Positions 21,752 to 32,643 of a stretch of 64,000 nt of DNA are shown one piece after another (the stretch's first letter is position 1; each line of letters starts with the position of its first letter). Below the pieces are notes generated by a model. The model saw only the letters and a program-made list of their open reading frames with translations. It searched no databases and was not told where the DNA came from. The stretch covers positions 62,001-126,000 of the forward strand of contig JACTAT010000029.1 of assembly GCA_014526335.1 (NCBI GenBank), in the 5' to 3' direction. The translations under genes and the position numbers were made by a program. Origin of the DNA: Chrysaora quinquecirrha (taxonomy: Eukaryota > Cnidaria > Scyphozoa > Semaeostomeae > Pelagiidae).

Positions 21752-22557
21752 TCTGTGCTGTGTATACGGATATCAGTCTCTATTCCAAGTTGCTCCAAAA
21801 CATTTTGATACATTTTCGTTAAATCAGCAAGTCGAAAGGTACACTTCTTGTTATCGGCTCGTTGTTCCTTCATGTACGCAATAACTTCAGCCAGAGCAAT
21901 ACCTTTTAAGATTGAATCTTCGTTCCTTTCAGGACCTTTGTTGTTTGCTCTTTCTTTGTTGTAATATTTGCTAAGGCATATACTATGGTAAACAGCTTCT
22001 GTTGCAATCATGTCTCCAGCACTAAGCTTCGCTAAAATTAGCGTGTCTTTGTGCTGAGTTGCAATTCTTCTTACTCTACGATCAACTTCAAAGATTGTGA
22101 CCGAATGTAGCGACTGTGAGACAGAATCATCGTTACAAAAGAAACATTTTTTCGAAAATCTCTCTCCAGGTTCTTTGCGTGTGTCTAATCTCAAAGACTT
22201 TCGCTTTTTATCTCCTTCATTAGCTGTACTACTTTCATTAATGCGTTTTCGCAGTCTCTCTAGTTTGGTTGTATTATATTTCAAGTGACAGGTTTTGTGC
22301 TATTTGGCTTTTTTCTCTAGCAAAACAGAGCTTAAGCCCTCTACACTGGTGCAAGAAATTTTTGAGAAAGGTGTGTCGACGCCAAGATTTTGGAACTCCA
22401 AGATGTTTTGGGCAAGGCTGGTGTATCCAGTTCCTATCGCGGCCCCAGCCCGACGATGGGTAGACTCAGCTGGGCATTGAAGCTTATCAAGTTCTTTCTT
22501 CTGGCATATAACACAGGAATCCCAGTCAATATCGGAATTTCGTTCACTGTTATTCAT
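21752..22557 (-). pseudogene. CxxC zinc-finger multicopy protein, N-terminal part, one nonsense codon
   Basis: Minus-strand frame from ATG 22557 (start MNNSERNSDIDWDSCVICQ) running in one register to the gap at 21751, interrupted only by a TAG near 22285. Two zinc-binding-like segments are visible: WDSCVICQKK...C near the start, and CFFCNDDS with H and C spacing about 110 residues later. A segment containing LAKLSAGDMIATEAVYH follows. From memory, proteins with this order are repeated in cnidarian genomes and uncharacterised. The C-terminal part is hidden by the gap. DNA or RNA binding is only a guess. Confidence 0.6.
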
Positions 22558-22559
22558 AT

Positions 22560-23340
22560 CTGTAGGGACATCAACAGAAACTATTTAAACACCTTGTTTT
22601 TTATAAGCTATAAACAGTCCTTAAAATTAAAATCTTATCCTTTTTTGCGGCCTATCTAGCTGCGTGTATCACACGACTTTGGCAGCAAATATTACAATAG
22701 AAATTCAAGAAAAAGTTGAAATTAGTGGCTGCAAAATTGAAGTCCGGTTAAATACTTGATATCCCTTACTTGAGAAGAGTGACAACGAATAAAATTTTTG
22801 ACAATCAAGTCGTAGACATCTTTGAGTCGCAAAACTGAAAACCACAGCTGAATTTTTCACAAGTGTTGTGTTGCATCACGTTATAACTTTGAACACAGCA
22901 TGATGTGTTGACATTTTATACTGTGATCGATTACATTGCTGACGTCAGTTTTTTAGGAAAAGCGCGCCAAATATCAAAAGAGCCTGGACTGTAATTACTG
23001 TATTACTGTATTACTGTATAACATTGGATAGGTGTTGCCTTCTTTTGGCTCGTATCTTTTCATTAAATTTTCACAAAAACTCATTTGAAATTACTAATTA
23101 TGATGACGTCACAATGACGTGAAAACAATGTCACGATGATTTAATTGACTCAAAAATTAATATCAATAAGCAAATCAAACGTTAAAGGAATGCTTACTAA
23201 CATTCAAGTTTTTAAACTTTTCTTAATGAATTTTCAAAATTAGCAATTAATGACGTCATTATGACGTCATGATGATGCAGAATTGAGTGGCTCCAAACCT
23301 AATATTGTAAAGCAGGTCAAAATGTATATGTAGGCCAAAT
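22560..23340. repeat. Non-coding stretch with TGACGTCA-rich inverted motifs
   Basis: No gene. It holds TACTGTAT triplet repeats (22998-23022) and two inverted blocks (about 23060-23120 and 23210-23275), each with TGACGTCA palindromes. The blocks resemble the inner ends of the long-TIR element at 32644-33699 (ACTCATTTGAAATTA then GATGACGTCA), so this may be a relic of that family. Confidence 0.4.
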
Positions 23341-23390
23341 TTCATGCTTTTAACACAAATACCACATTTCAACTACTTTTTGTCACATAT

Positions 23391-24206
23391 TCAACCCACT
23401 ACGATGAACAATGTCAATTTCGTTAGGGAGATTTCCACTTGCAATTCATCCTTGATTTTATCGATCAAAACCGCTTGTATGTCTTCACTCTCCGTCTCTT
23501 CAACATTAAATACACGTATCGAACTCTTTCTACTGTACTGCTCCTGCCTGTCAAGAAGAAACCTCATTTCTTGTATTTGGCTTGTTTTAATGAAAACATC
23601 TTCCTTTGTTTCTTCCATACAAGCATCTGCACCATCTAGCCTCATTCTTAGTTCACTTACGTCGCTTCTGACATCCCGTAAACCAGATTGAAGATTATCG
23701 ATTCTAGAGACATCCAAATGCAAGCTTTGCAGTATTCATCCTTGTCCATTCTCGAGTTTCTCTAAGAAAAGGAACATAGCAGACATCCTTGCAACAAGAT
23801 CGTTCTCCGATTTTTCTGGCACTGTAGTTAAACCCTCAGAAGCTTCAACAAATATTTCTTGATCTCCCGGTTGACTGTCGATATCATCATTACCTTTGTT
23901 TGCTCTTGCTGTAGGACCAGGATTCAGCTCCACATCGCCACAAAGCAAGATAACAAACACCATGGAAAACATTGCAGGAATGGAGACTTTCGTAGGCCTG
24001 TTGAGATCAAGACGACGAGAATTTCGAGAACTCTTTGATAAATTTTTTTTCATCAATCTTCGATTAGAAGTCGTTCCAGAGTCAAGCTTTGAGCCAGAAA
24101 TAAAAAAGAAGCCATTTGAATTGAAACTAGTTCTATTTTCCAGCTTTACGTAAACTAAAAAGCCGAAAAGCAGGAGCAAGAGAAAAACACGTCTTACCAC
24201 CGCCAT
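23391..24206 (-). pseudogene. LINE ORF1 with 2A-like motif, 5' fragment
   Basis: From ATG 24206, minus strand: an N-terminal hydrophobic segment (VVRRVFLLLLLFGFLVYV), a basic stretch, then a second hydrophobic segment leading straight into the 2A-type motif GDVELNPGP (23939-23913). An acidic linker follows. A frame change near 23735 leads to a coiled coil and the ORF1 signature RQEQYSRKSSIRVFNVEE (about 23560-23510). The copy stops at about 23391, before any endonuclease, so only the 5' part remains. 2A sequences cause ribosomes to skip a peptide bond between G and P; they are known in APE-type LINEs of several invertebrates. Compare the fuller element at 50413. Confidence 0.75.
23913..23939 (-). 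other. 2A-like ribosome-skipping motif GDVELNPGP
   Basis: The nine residues match the D-V/I-E-x-N-P-G-P consensus exactly, directly after a hydrophobic run. Confidence 0.85.
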
Positions 24207-24241
24207 GACGGCAAAAAATCAACAGTATAAAAAAATCAATA

Positions 24242-24432
24242 GATAGCTTGTTATTTACATATTAACTTAGGTAGATAGTTATGTAGTTGGTTAGTTAGTA
24301 AGCTAGTTCGATAGTTTATTAGGTTGTTAGGTAGCTAGTTAGTTTCTTAGTTAGGTAGGTATTTAGTTAGTTAGGCAGTCAGTTAGCTAGTTAGTTTGCA
24401 AAGCTTTTATTTTAGTCAGTTAGTCAGTTATG
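24242..24432. repeat. TTAG-rich degenerate array, left
   Basis: Degenerate tetranucleotide repeat based on TTAG/GTTA with interspersed variants such as GCTAGTTAG. A similar array lies on the other side of the SWIM ORF. Confidence 0.8.
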
Positions 24433-24550
24433 TACAAAGGAAAAGATTAAGTTGGTTAGTAAATACGCCTTTCCCGAATTAAAATTGACTCGTTTTCCAT
24501 CAATCTGAAAGCGAGGCCAAGCTTGATAAAAAAATTTTGCTACGTAAAAA

Positions 24551-25129
24551 ATGGATGCCGGTAATAGTTCTGTGATCTCTATTCCTTCTGAAAATAACGA
24601 AGAAACCGTAGTAGCTTCATCAAAAAATGGCGAGGAGACTTCTTGGGGAAAGAGTTTAAAGGAAATGCCGCTTTTTTCTATCAAAGAGATTGAAATTCAT
24701 CGTCAATCGAGTGGTAAAAGGAACGCCATCAACAAAACTCTTGACCGTGGCAGAAAATTCAAGGAAGAAAGGTATCTGTCTGCTGATAACTTTTTCACTC
24801 GTATCGCTGATAATTGTTTTAATGTAAAGGCGAAATGTAAGGCTAGCATGAAGAAAGAAATTCGTGAAGTTGAAGTTTCACTGAACCGAGAAACTGCCCT
24901 CGTTGTTTTTGCGAAGTGTTCTTGTCCTGCCGGAAAGAGCGGGTATTGCAACCACATCATGGCCTTACTATTTGAATTGGCTGATTATTCCCTGAATGAG
25001 TTTGAAAATATTCCAGAGAAGGTTGCTTGTACTAGCAAGAGTAGACAGTGGGGAATTCCTGGGCAAAGTGGCCTCTCCAAGAAGCCAGCCATGGCAAGGA
25101 CGGTTAAAATAATTAAGTTAGTTAGTTAG
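24551..25129 (+). CDS. SWIM zinc-finger protein, probably 3' truncated
   Basis: Intact 192-residue frame from ATG 24551. At about residues 123-136 the pattern CSCPAGKSGYCNH gives the CxCx(n)CxH ligands of a SWIM domain, followed by a helix MALLFELADYSL and the segment CTSKSRQWGIPG. SWIM domains bind DNA or protein and occur in transposases and in SWIM-YqaJ proteins of invertebrate genomes. The last few codons (IIKLVS) already read through the TTAG array, so the natural C-terminus is probably missing and the stop is provided by the repeat. It lies between two TTAG arrays, with a piggyBac relic downstream. Whether it is expressed is unknown. Confidence 0.6.
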   Translation: MDAGNSSVISIPSENNEETVVASSKNGEETSWGKSLKEMPLFSIKEIEIHRQSSGKRNAINKTLDRGRKFKEERYLSADNFFTRIADNCFNVKAKCKASMKKEIREVEVSLNRETALVVFAKCSCPAGKSGYCNHIMALLFELADYSLNEFENIPEKVACTSKSRQWGIPGQSGLSKKPAMARTVKIIKLVS

Positions 25130-25512
25130 CTAGTTAATTAGTCAGTTTCGCTAGTTAGAATAGCTGGTCAGTTTGTCAGTCAGTTAGTTAGCTACTTTGG
25201 AAGATAGTAAGTTTTTTAATAAGTTAGTAAGCTAGTTCGTTAGTTAGTTAGTTTAAAAGTTAGTTAGTTAATTAGTAAATTAGTTAGTTGATGGGTTAGT
25301 TAGTTATTTACTAACTTGCTTAGTCAGTTGGTTAGCTAGTTAGTTTGCTGGTTAGTTAGTTGGCTAGTTAGTTAGTTGGACAGTACAGCCTGAAAGTTAG
25401 TTACTTGGTTAAGATTATGAAGGATTTTAGTAAGGTTATAATGATATTATTCATTAAGTTTGTTAGTTAGTCAATTAGTTAGGTAGCTAGGTATTTAGTT
25501 AGTTAACTAAAC
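25110..25512. repeat. TTAG-rich degenerate array, right
   Basis: About 400 bp of imperfect TTAG repeats, interrupted near 25385-25450 by unrelated sequence. Confidence 0.8.
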
Positions 25513-25589
25513 AACAACATGTGTAAGCTGTGCATTAGAAAGACAAGCTTGATGTTTATGCAATGTCATCATTTCAATAAAATTCAGAA

Positions 25590-26110
25590 AAAATTATTGA
25601 GCGTTTCACTGGAGAAATAAGTAAGCCAGACATGATTTGTGAGTACAAAGTAAAACATGGGTGGTGTAGACAAATGTAATGAGTTCTTTTCATACTACGC
25701 TATTGGAAGAAAATCTATGAAATAGTGGAAAAGGTCTAGTTGAACTTGGCATAATAAATGCCATGTGTCTTTATTTTCATTTTCATAAGAAGTTCAGGAT
25801 TGTGTTAGTCAGTTATTTAGTACAGCCATTGCTTGATGTAAGAGATGCTCTGGAAGTCTTAAGAAGTTATGAGCAAGGAATGCCTAGAAAACGATCAAAA
25901 GTGCCAGATGATGTAAGATTGCATGGTAAGCACTACTCAGTCAGTCATTACCTAACAAGGCGAAAATGTGCTCCTTGTGCATACCAGCCAAATCTGAACA
26001 GCAAGAAACGGAGAAGAGACAAGAAAACATCAAACTACTGTGAAAAGTGTGATACTTTCATCTGAAAAAACTGCTTCACATCTTTCCACTGCAGTACTGA
26101 AGTAAGAATG
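25590..26110 (+). pseudogene. piggyBac transposase C-terminal relic
   Basis: Plus-strand pieces spell the end of a piggyBac transposase. KPDMICEYK and a GGVDKCNEFFSYYAIGRKS segment (about 25620-25700) precede INAMCLYF (about 25750). The C-terminal cysteine-rich domain follows at about 25890-26090, with RRKCAPCAY and SNYCEKCDTFI then NCFTSFHC. A TGA at about 26063 replaces one zinc-binding cysteine, and there are several shifts before it. The N-terminal DDE core is missing. piggyBac cuts at TTAA; nearby TTAG arrays are a coincidence as far as I can tell. Confidence 0.7.
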
Positions 26111-27340
26111 AAACTAGTACCAAGAAGAGAAATCTAATCTATATTTATAATTCTTCAATTTTTTTTTTCTTTTTTCTTCATTCATTATGTGCTTTTGTTA
26201 TCTTTCTGTTCTATAACTTAATTTTCTTAACTTTGATATATTTTTCATACTATCTTTGTTTATAATTGCATCCTTGAATTTCTTTTTATTCAGTCTTTTC
26301 TCATTTCTAATTAATTTATCGCATCTTCTAACTATATACCACTGGATTTTTCACATTACTTTCAAAAGTATGCTTCCATTATCCCTTTCAAAGTTAACCT
26401 TCACTCTGCATTCAACTCGATAATTGATTTATCCTGGTCCCACAGTCCTTCTATGTCATTTTCGTTTGTTGAATTATCCAATTACCAAAGGGACTCTCCA
26501 TTGAAATCAATCTCATTTCTTCTTTAGGTTTCTTATATGTTTTTACTTGTGTTAAAGTTTTTAAAATTGAAATCTAGGATTATTGAATTATGATCTGATT
26601 TTTTGATGCTATTAATTGTTATTCTTTCAACAACATATGCTCTATTGTTCATCTATCATCATCCTATTAAATGCATTAAGGCATTTTCCTCTTAACTACA
26701 TCATCAAAAACAGACATCTTTATGCTGTTATCTTTAGCATTGGTGTTTAGTCTTGTCAACAGGCTTCTACATTCATTGCTTGCATTCAATAATTCTAATT
26801 TCTGTGGCACGCTTTTCCTCCATGGTTACCTTGAATGATCTTTACTACTTTTACATCGAAATTGCAATTATTATGCAAGATTTTTTTTCCTGTCTGGCTT
26901 TGATAAACTAGTGGTCAATGTTGTCAAGGAAGGTTTATTATATATTAGGTTTGATGTTGATTCTTGATTTCCATATACAGTTTCTAGTAATATATGTTCC
27001 TTTCCGATTTTTATGTTGCTCATTGTCTTTATCACCTATTTACTGTTATTCTGTTTTTAAATGATTCTTTATGTTATCCAAATTCACCCTGCTTTTTTAT
27101 TTTGTCTTCTTAACTCTGTTTGATTACAATATCCTTTTATTGTTATTTAGCCTAGATTCTGTTATGTATATTATTTATGAATGTTCTATTTCTTCAGTGA
27201 TTTCTATTATTATTTATTATTAATTCTTTAATTTAAAGTTGGCTGTTTACAATAGCTGTTAAGATAAGCTAATTAAGGCCAACTATCTACAAAAATATGA
27301 AATAAATACAAATTAATTATGATTCATAAAAACCCTAACC
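26111..27340. other. T-rich non-coding stretch
   Basis: More than 1.2 kb of strongly T-rich sequence with no gene or recognisable repeat. An ATT/TTA triplet run at about 27205-27225 is close to the 3' end of the minus-strand LINE fragment and may belong to its tail. Confidence 0.4.
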
Positions 27341-27419
27341 CCTTGTATAAAAGTTTTGCAAATCCTACAGTTTCAATGTTGGCATTTTGTGGACTTCAGA
27401 TGTTTCTTAAAATTGTTTC

Positions 27420-28010
27420 TTAAGAGACAGAAGTTTTAATTGATGATGGTAATTTTGCCCATACTCTTTGACCCATAAATCTTACCGTATTGGTACCAAA
27501 ATTTGTTGTTTTCACTTTTGGTATGATTAAATTTCTTGAGCATCTCAATTGATATGGCAATGCCTTTTCCTCAAAGATTTCATTCATAAACGTAGCACTC
27601 AGACCATTCCTTGTTTTATAAATTTCAACCATTAGCAACTGTAGGTTTTTCTGGTGAATAGATACTTAATTAGTATTTTCAAGCAATTGTTCAAAATCTG
27701 AATTATCATCTTTGTATGCGATTCTAAGGGCTCTTTCCTGTATCCTATTTATTTTGTGTTCAATACTTCTGTCATGGAACATCCTTGTCAGTGGACAGTA
27801 GCTGAACTGTGACATTACAAAGGCATTCATCATAACTTTTATCTTCTTAGGTTCCATGAAAATTGAAATGCGGTACAAAGCATGCAGTTTCTGGCTTGCT
27901 TTTTTGCAAAGTGACTGCACATGAGTTTTGAAATTAAGCTTTTTATCTAGCTTGATTCCTAACAATGTCACTTCATCACTTTCTTCGATTTCAGTATTTC
28001 TGTCAAGCTT
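27420..28010 (-). pseudogene. Non-LTR retrotransposon RT C-terminal fragment
   Basis: Minus-strand frame from about 28010 to 27420. It shows VTLLGIKLDKKLNFKTHV (the post-palm thumb of LINE RTs), CKKASQKLHALYRIS, FSYCPLTRMFHDRS, then after one in-frame TAA (about 27666) LMVEIYKTRNGL and the terminal FGTNTVRFMGQRVWAKLP. The order is typical of Jockey/CR1-like LINEs. The element is 5' truncated, as LINE copies usually are, and only the last third of the RT protein remains. Confidence 0.75.
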
Positions 28011-29045
28011 TTAATTTTTATTCTAAACCATTGGAATTGGAATGGTAAATTCTTGTCTTTTATACCTTTTCTTTTTGTCTTTCAAGTGTACTCCTTTTGA
28101 TTTACCTCTTTTTGCATTGGATCCAAAATGGAGCAAAGGTTCTATGGGGCTGATTGAAATGGTACCTTGTGCTCCTTTCAAATTTCATTTTTTACTTTAC
28201 CCATTGAGTCTCTTGCACACTGTTGTATAACGTTAATAATATCTTCTTGTTCTTGATCTTCCTTTCTTACTTGCTTATTAGATTAGTGTTCAAACCTACA
28301 ATAAGGATGCATGCATGTAGATTACATATGGGAAACTGAGCATATATTTAAGTCTCTCCATTCTTCTCTTTTTGCTCTCTGTTTGCTTTGACCATGTGAC
28401 ATGCCAATTTCATCTGAACATTTGCAGTTATTTCCCCATCTACAGCTCCCTATTTTTTGTCTTTCAAATCTGCATTCCCTTGTATATCTGTGAGCATTGT
28501 AGAGATGGAAAGCATTGGTGCCTGGCTAGCGTGGCAGAAAGGTTTGTTTCCACCAGTTTTTGGAAGTGATTTTGGTTGCTATGAAATTGTGGTTTTAAGC
28601 TATCTCAGATCTAAGCTTAATTTTGTATCTTTGTTTTTGTTGGGCCGAGAAACAATAAAAATAAAGTGAAAAAATGCAAAAAATATTTTATAAATTGAAA
28701 TTGGGAAGAGTAATACCAACTCCGGTGCAGAATTCCTCCTTGGTTCAATTTCCTTTCAGTAGATTTATATTGAGATAAAGAATCGTGTACTAGGTGTTGC
28801 AAATGTGCAATGAAATAGTCAACCAATAGTTATGACGCACCAAACAACTCTTTATTCCCTTTATTTCATTTAATATCTATTGACAGTTACATAAATTCTC
28901 GTTATATTTCAAAATATTCGCATTGTATTTTATTTTTATTCTCCTTTGATTTTAAAATATTCTTATAATATTTTGATTTATTGTATTCAGATTTTGAAAT
29001 ATTCTCATTATATATTCTTGAAATATTATATATTATATACAATAT
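28011..29045. other. Non-coding stretch
   Basis: No supportable gene. AT-rich with short ATATTCTTAT-like repeats near 28900-29040. Confidence 0.4.
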
Positions 29046-29047
29046 TA

Positions 29048-29617
29048 CAGTTGACATCTGCTATCTCAAACTCTCAAGGGAAACTGGAATTTGTTTGAGA
29101 TAGCAAATGATTGAAATAATGGATGCCCCATATGAATATAAAAAATTCTAGTTTTTAAGTCAGAAGAGAAACCCCTATTAACATACAGGGTTACTGATCC
29201 CAAATTTCATCAAACAGGTCTGGTATTTATTACATGCTTTCATCCATACTATTGGTGAAATTGAGATAATGGCGATGCAGCACATCTTGAAAGAGAACAG
29301 CTTCACCTCTTGAATACATGGGCAGCATATCACTTAGCTGCTGCCATTCCCGCTCCGCTAGGCAAACTTATACATATTTTCAGCCTGTCTCTCTATCCAG
29401 TCCAGCAGAAAATTTGGCAAAGTTGGAGATAAACAGCAGGTTTTCCTCTGTGGGAAATCGAAAATGGTTGGAGACAGCCAATGTTCGAGATAACAGGGTT
29501 CGAGATAGTGGATGATCTTCTATACAAACACTCATACCAAAACGAGGGGAAATGGAAATTTGTTCGAGATAGCAAATGTTTGAGATCGTGGGCAGTCAAG
29601 ATAGCAGATGTAAACTG
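29048..29617. mobile_element. Pogo-like inverted-repeat element D, copy 2 (complete)
   Basis: Ends CAGTTGACATCTGCTATCT and its inverse (AGATAGCAGATGTAAACTG) with one mismatch, flanked by TA (29046-29047 and 29618-29619). Inner subterminal motifs TTCGAGATAGC recur. Compared with copy 1 it lacks about 200 bp internally, so it is a deletion derivative. Confidence 0.8.
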
Positions 29618-29744
29618 TATATATTATGTTTTCTTTGTAATATTCTCATGTTATGTTAAAGTATTCTCATTTTATTTAGTTATTCTCGTTTTAAATGGAT
29701 GTACAAATATTCTCTGCTTTTAAAATATGCTCAATCTTGACAAC

Positions 29745-31370
29745 ATTGACAAACAAATGTTATGCCAAATGAAGTTGAACATTCAAAGCAGCTGTACAAT
29801 TTTGGATTCACACTGTCGAAAAATCTCAAGCATACTGATGGCTGCCAGACTTAATCAACCTAGAGAGAGAAACGAGGTTGGACTGCATATGTTTTTGATG
29901 AGTTAAAGGCACTACTTAGTCAAATAGTTAACGAGAAGGAACATGCTATCATAGTAGTAAATCAAGGGGCACTTGAGGTAACCATTCAGGGACTGGAAGA
30001 TTGTGTGAAAACATTATGTTTACTGTTCGACCATACTTGTGATGCAAGTAATGGAGATAAGAGCACGCAAGGCTCTGCAATGTCAAACAGATTGGAAGTT
30101 CTTATTGGATTCACAGATAAAGTCCGCAAAAGTTTATTACATTTGAGCCCTGTTGAATACACAACCAAATTTCCTTACGTTTCACACTCTGCAAATCCTG
30201 GTACAGGTCCTGAACACCCTCATGTTGAAGTTTCAAGAGAGCAACTAGAATTTTTATATCAATTCAATTTATTTGGAAAAGAATAGCGAAACTACTTGGT
30301 GTGAATGTGTCAACAATTGCAAGAAAAAAGAAAGAATATCAACTACATGAGGATTTAACAGAATAGTCACAATTATGGCATGTGGAACTTGGCAATGCAG
30401 CTCAGCAGGTAAGGGCCTTAACACCAAACCTTGGGGAATGCCAGTTAATTGGTGTGTTGAGGAGTCATGGGATATGAGTTTAGCATAGAAAAGTCAGAGC
30501 AAGCCTGAAAAGAGTGGGCCCTGTTGGTGACACCCTGAGGTGGTAACCTGTCATATTCAAAAGAAAGTATTCTGTGCCATGCCTGAATGCATTGTGCCAC
30601 ATTGATGTGAACCATAAATTGGTTAGGTATAGATTTATAATACATTGTTTTATTGATGGTTACTCCCGTCTTCTAGTTTACATGCATTGTGCAGATAATC
30701 ACAAATTAGACACAGTTCTCGACCTGTTTCAGGAAGGTGTATCCAAGTATGGTTTGCCATCAAGAGTTCGATGCGACCATGGCATGGAGAATTTTAGAGT
30801 TGCACAATATATGCTAGAGATGAGAGGTCTAGATCATGGCAGTATCATTATGGGAAGCTCTGTGCACAACTGTAGGATTGAAAGAATCCACAAAGATGGG
30901 TATGCTGGGGTATTGTGTTACTACGCTGTGATTCTTAGTGACTTTGAAGATGCTGGAAAACTAGATCCATTGAATGAAGCACATTTGTTCACTTTACATC
31001 TGGTTTTTAACAGAAAAATCAATGATTCATTACAAGAATTTGTGGGACAATTGCCACATCACCCACTGTCTACAGAGCACAACCTCTCCCCTTACCAGCT
31101 GTTCACATCTGGTATTTTAGAAAATTGTAACTCAGAATTGACAGCCATAGGCAGTTTTGGCTCGGACGAAGACTTGCTGACATGGTATTCACGGAGATGA
31201 AATTGAATTAAGTGAAGAAGACTACCAAATTTCGATTCCACCGGTTGATCTAGATATAGCTGCTAATCACATTGCATTTGCTCAGGAGACCATAACTCGT
31301 GCAGATGAAGACGCCGTTACTTCTTACTTACATTGCTCGAGTATGTTACCAGAAATTCTCAATCAGTGAC
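29745..31370 (+). pseudogene. DDE integrase-core-like protein, broken
   Basis: Plus-strand pieces give one protein. About 30000-30290 is an N-terminal helical part ending in HVEVSREQLEFLYQF. A helix-turn-helix-like segment follows at 30290-30360 (KLLGVNVSTIARKKKEY). The integrase-like core occupies 30574-31200. In the core the likely catalytic acids are D in HIDVNHKL, D in [10 protein letters not shown] and E in [11 protein letters not shown], with [13 protein letters not shown] after it. The frame then shifts near 31195 and continues to about 31370 with EDYQISIPPVDLD. There are stops near 30285 and 30365. Proteins with this retroviral-integrase-like core are widespread in animals and likely transposon-derived, though I cannot name the class. 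No terminal repeats were found for it. Confidence 0.7.
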
Positions 31371-31587
31371 CTCAGAAATAGGATTGAGAGACAGCTTTAT
31401 GTATGCAGAACCAAGAGAAAACACATTGCAAGAAATGAATCAACTCAATATTTTGGTGAATTTAATATTAACCTGTGTTAGAAGCAATAAAATTGTGTTC
31501 AAAACAAGTCAGCATTACAGCAAAGACTAACATAATAAAACAAAGCTAAACACATAACAAGGGGATATGAATGACCCAGCCCAGAAT

Positions 31588-31651
31588 AGTGTGTTTTCAT
31601 GTGACGTCAAGTGCATATTGAAAAAGAGGCTGTCACCATGTTGGTGTACCA
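31588..31651 (+). repeat. Left terminal inverted repeat of the ISL2EU-type element
   Basis: Matches the right end at 36402-36459 and, past the SINE insertion, 36218-36229 (TGGTACACCAAT). Similarity is about 70-80 percent with small indels. Confidence 0.7.
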
Positions 31652-31685
31652 AGGACGCACACAACTGACCACTAATGTAGCAGTC

Positions 31686-32640
31686 ATGGCAGACGACCTG
31701 GGTGAAAATGAGTTAACTGCTGGGAGAAAGTTAAAAGAAATCAATAAGAATCAGAAATTTGTGTTGTCAGGATACGCTGAAAAGTTGGAAACTAAGGTAA
31801 AAAAAAGATATCTGGAGAAAATCAAAAGTTAGATCCTGAATGTTTGCCGCCTATAGAAGCAAGTGACCTGCTTATCTACTTGATATTGGAAACTAGCTTC
31901 TACACTAACAAGCAGTTTAAGGCGCTTAGGAGCCTACATGCCTGCAACCAGATGGTATCTGGGTTCATCAGTAGCATTCAAGGAACTGTTATAAAGAAAA
32001 AGCACGTTGTATAGTTGCTAAAGTACGACATTCCCAAAGAATGAGTGACAGTGCTGGCGAATAGGGGCATCTAGAAGTAAGGCAGCAAGCCATTCAGATC
32101 CAATCCTACCATCACAATCACTGATAAAGACCATTTGTTACCCCCATTTGTACCAATTCTCAAGTAAGACAACTGATCATGGGTGTAAACATGAAAATGA
32201 TGCCATTAGTGCTTATACAATAGTTATTGGAAACTCTCACAAAAAATTCGTGGAAACCTTACCACTTTTGTACATGAAAGAATATATCAAGACTAAGCTC
32301 ATTGGAAAGAACAAGTGTGGAAATTCACTACTTTCTGGAGAACTTGTATTCTACCTGAAATCTTAGGCAGATGGTACAGGAAGAAACAAAAGACTATTGC
32401 AGAAGATGACAACATGGATGGCATTCGCTAATGCAAAGAGAATCTGAATGACACTTCTTCAACTGTATTTTGTTCCAATGAGAACAACCCTATATCTGAG
32501 TTCCATATGGTATGCATTCTTCCAAGAAATAGCACCAAAGTACCCAGGAAGTGGCTTTGCTCTCACTGTAGGAAACTTCCCGAATTTAAACCAAAAAACA
32601 AAAAGGAAAAAAAGCAACACCAGGCAAACTGTCTTTGCAG
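31686..32640 (+). pseudogene. YqaJ-like nuclease / PHD protein, 5' part, decayed
   Basis: ATG 31686 lies 98 bp inside the left TIR and opens a frame with MADDLGENELTAGRKLKEI. After shifts the text PPIEASDLLIYLILETSFYTNKQFKA follows (about 31850-31925). At about 32160-32250 comes a piece resembling a YqaJ-type core (DHGCKHENDAISAYTIVI). At about 32440-32600 a PHD-finger C-terminal half appears (VFCSNENNPISEFHMVCI, then WLCSHCRKLPEF). The nuclease catalytic motif is not visible, and about 32000-32150 looks deleted. A basic tail ends in NCLC, the beginning of a second PHD finger, where the long-TIR element interrupts. YqaJ domains are lambda-exonuclease-like nucleases; here the assignment leans on the ISL2EU context. 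Confidence 0.5.
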
Positions 32641-32643
32641 TCA

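Noticed and set aside
21147..22284. Long open frames running through the N gap
   Set aside because: They are open only because N codons cannot be stops; only the real sequence right of 21751 was used.
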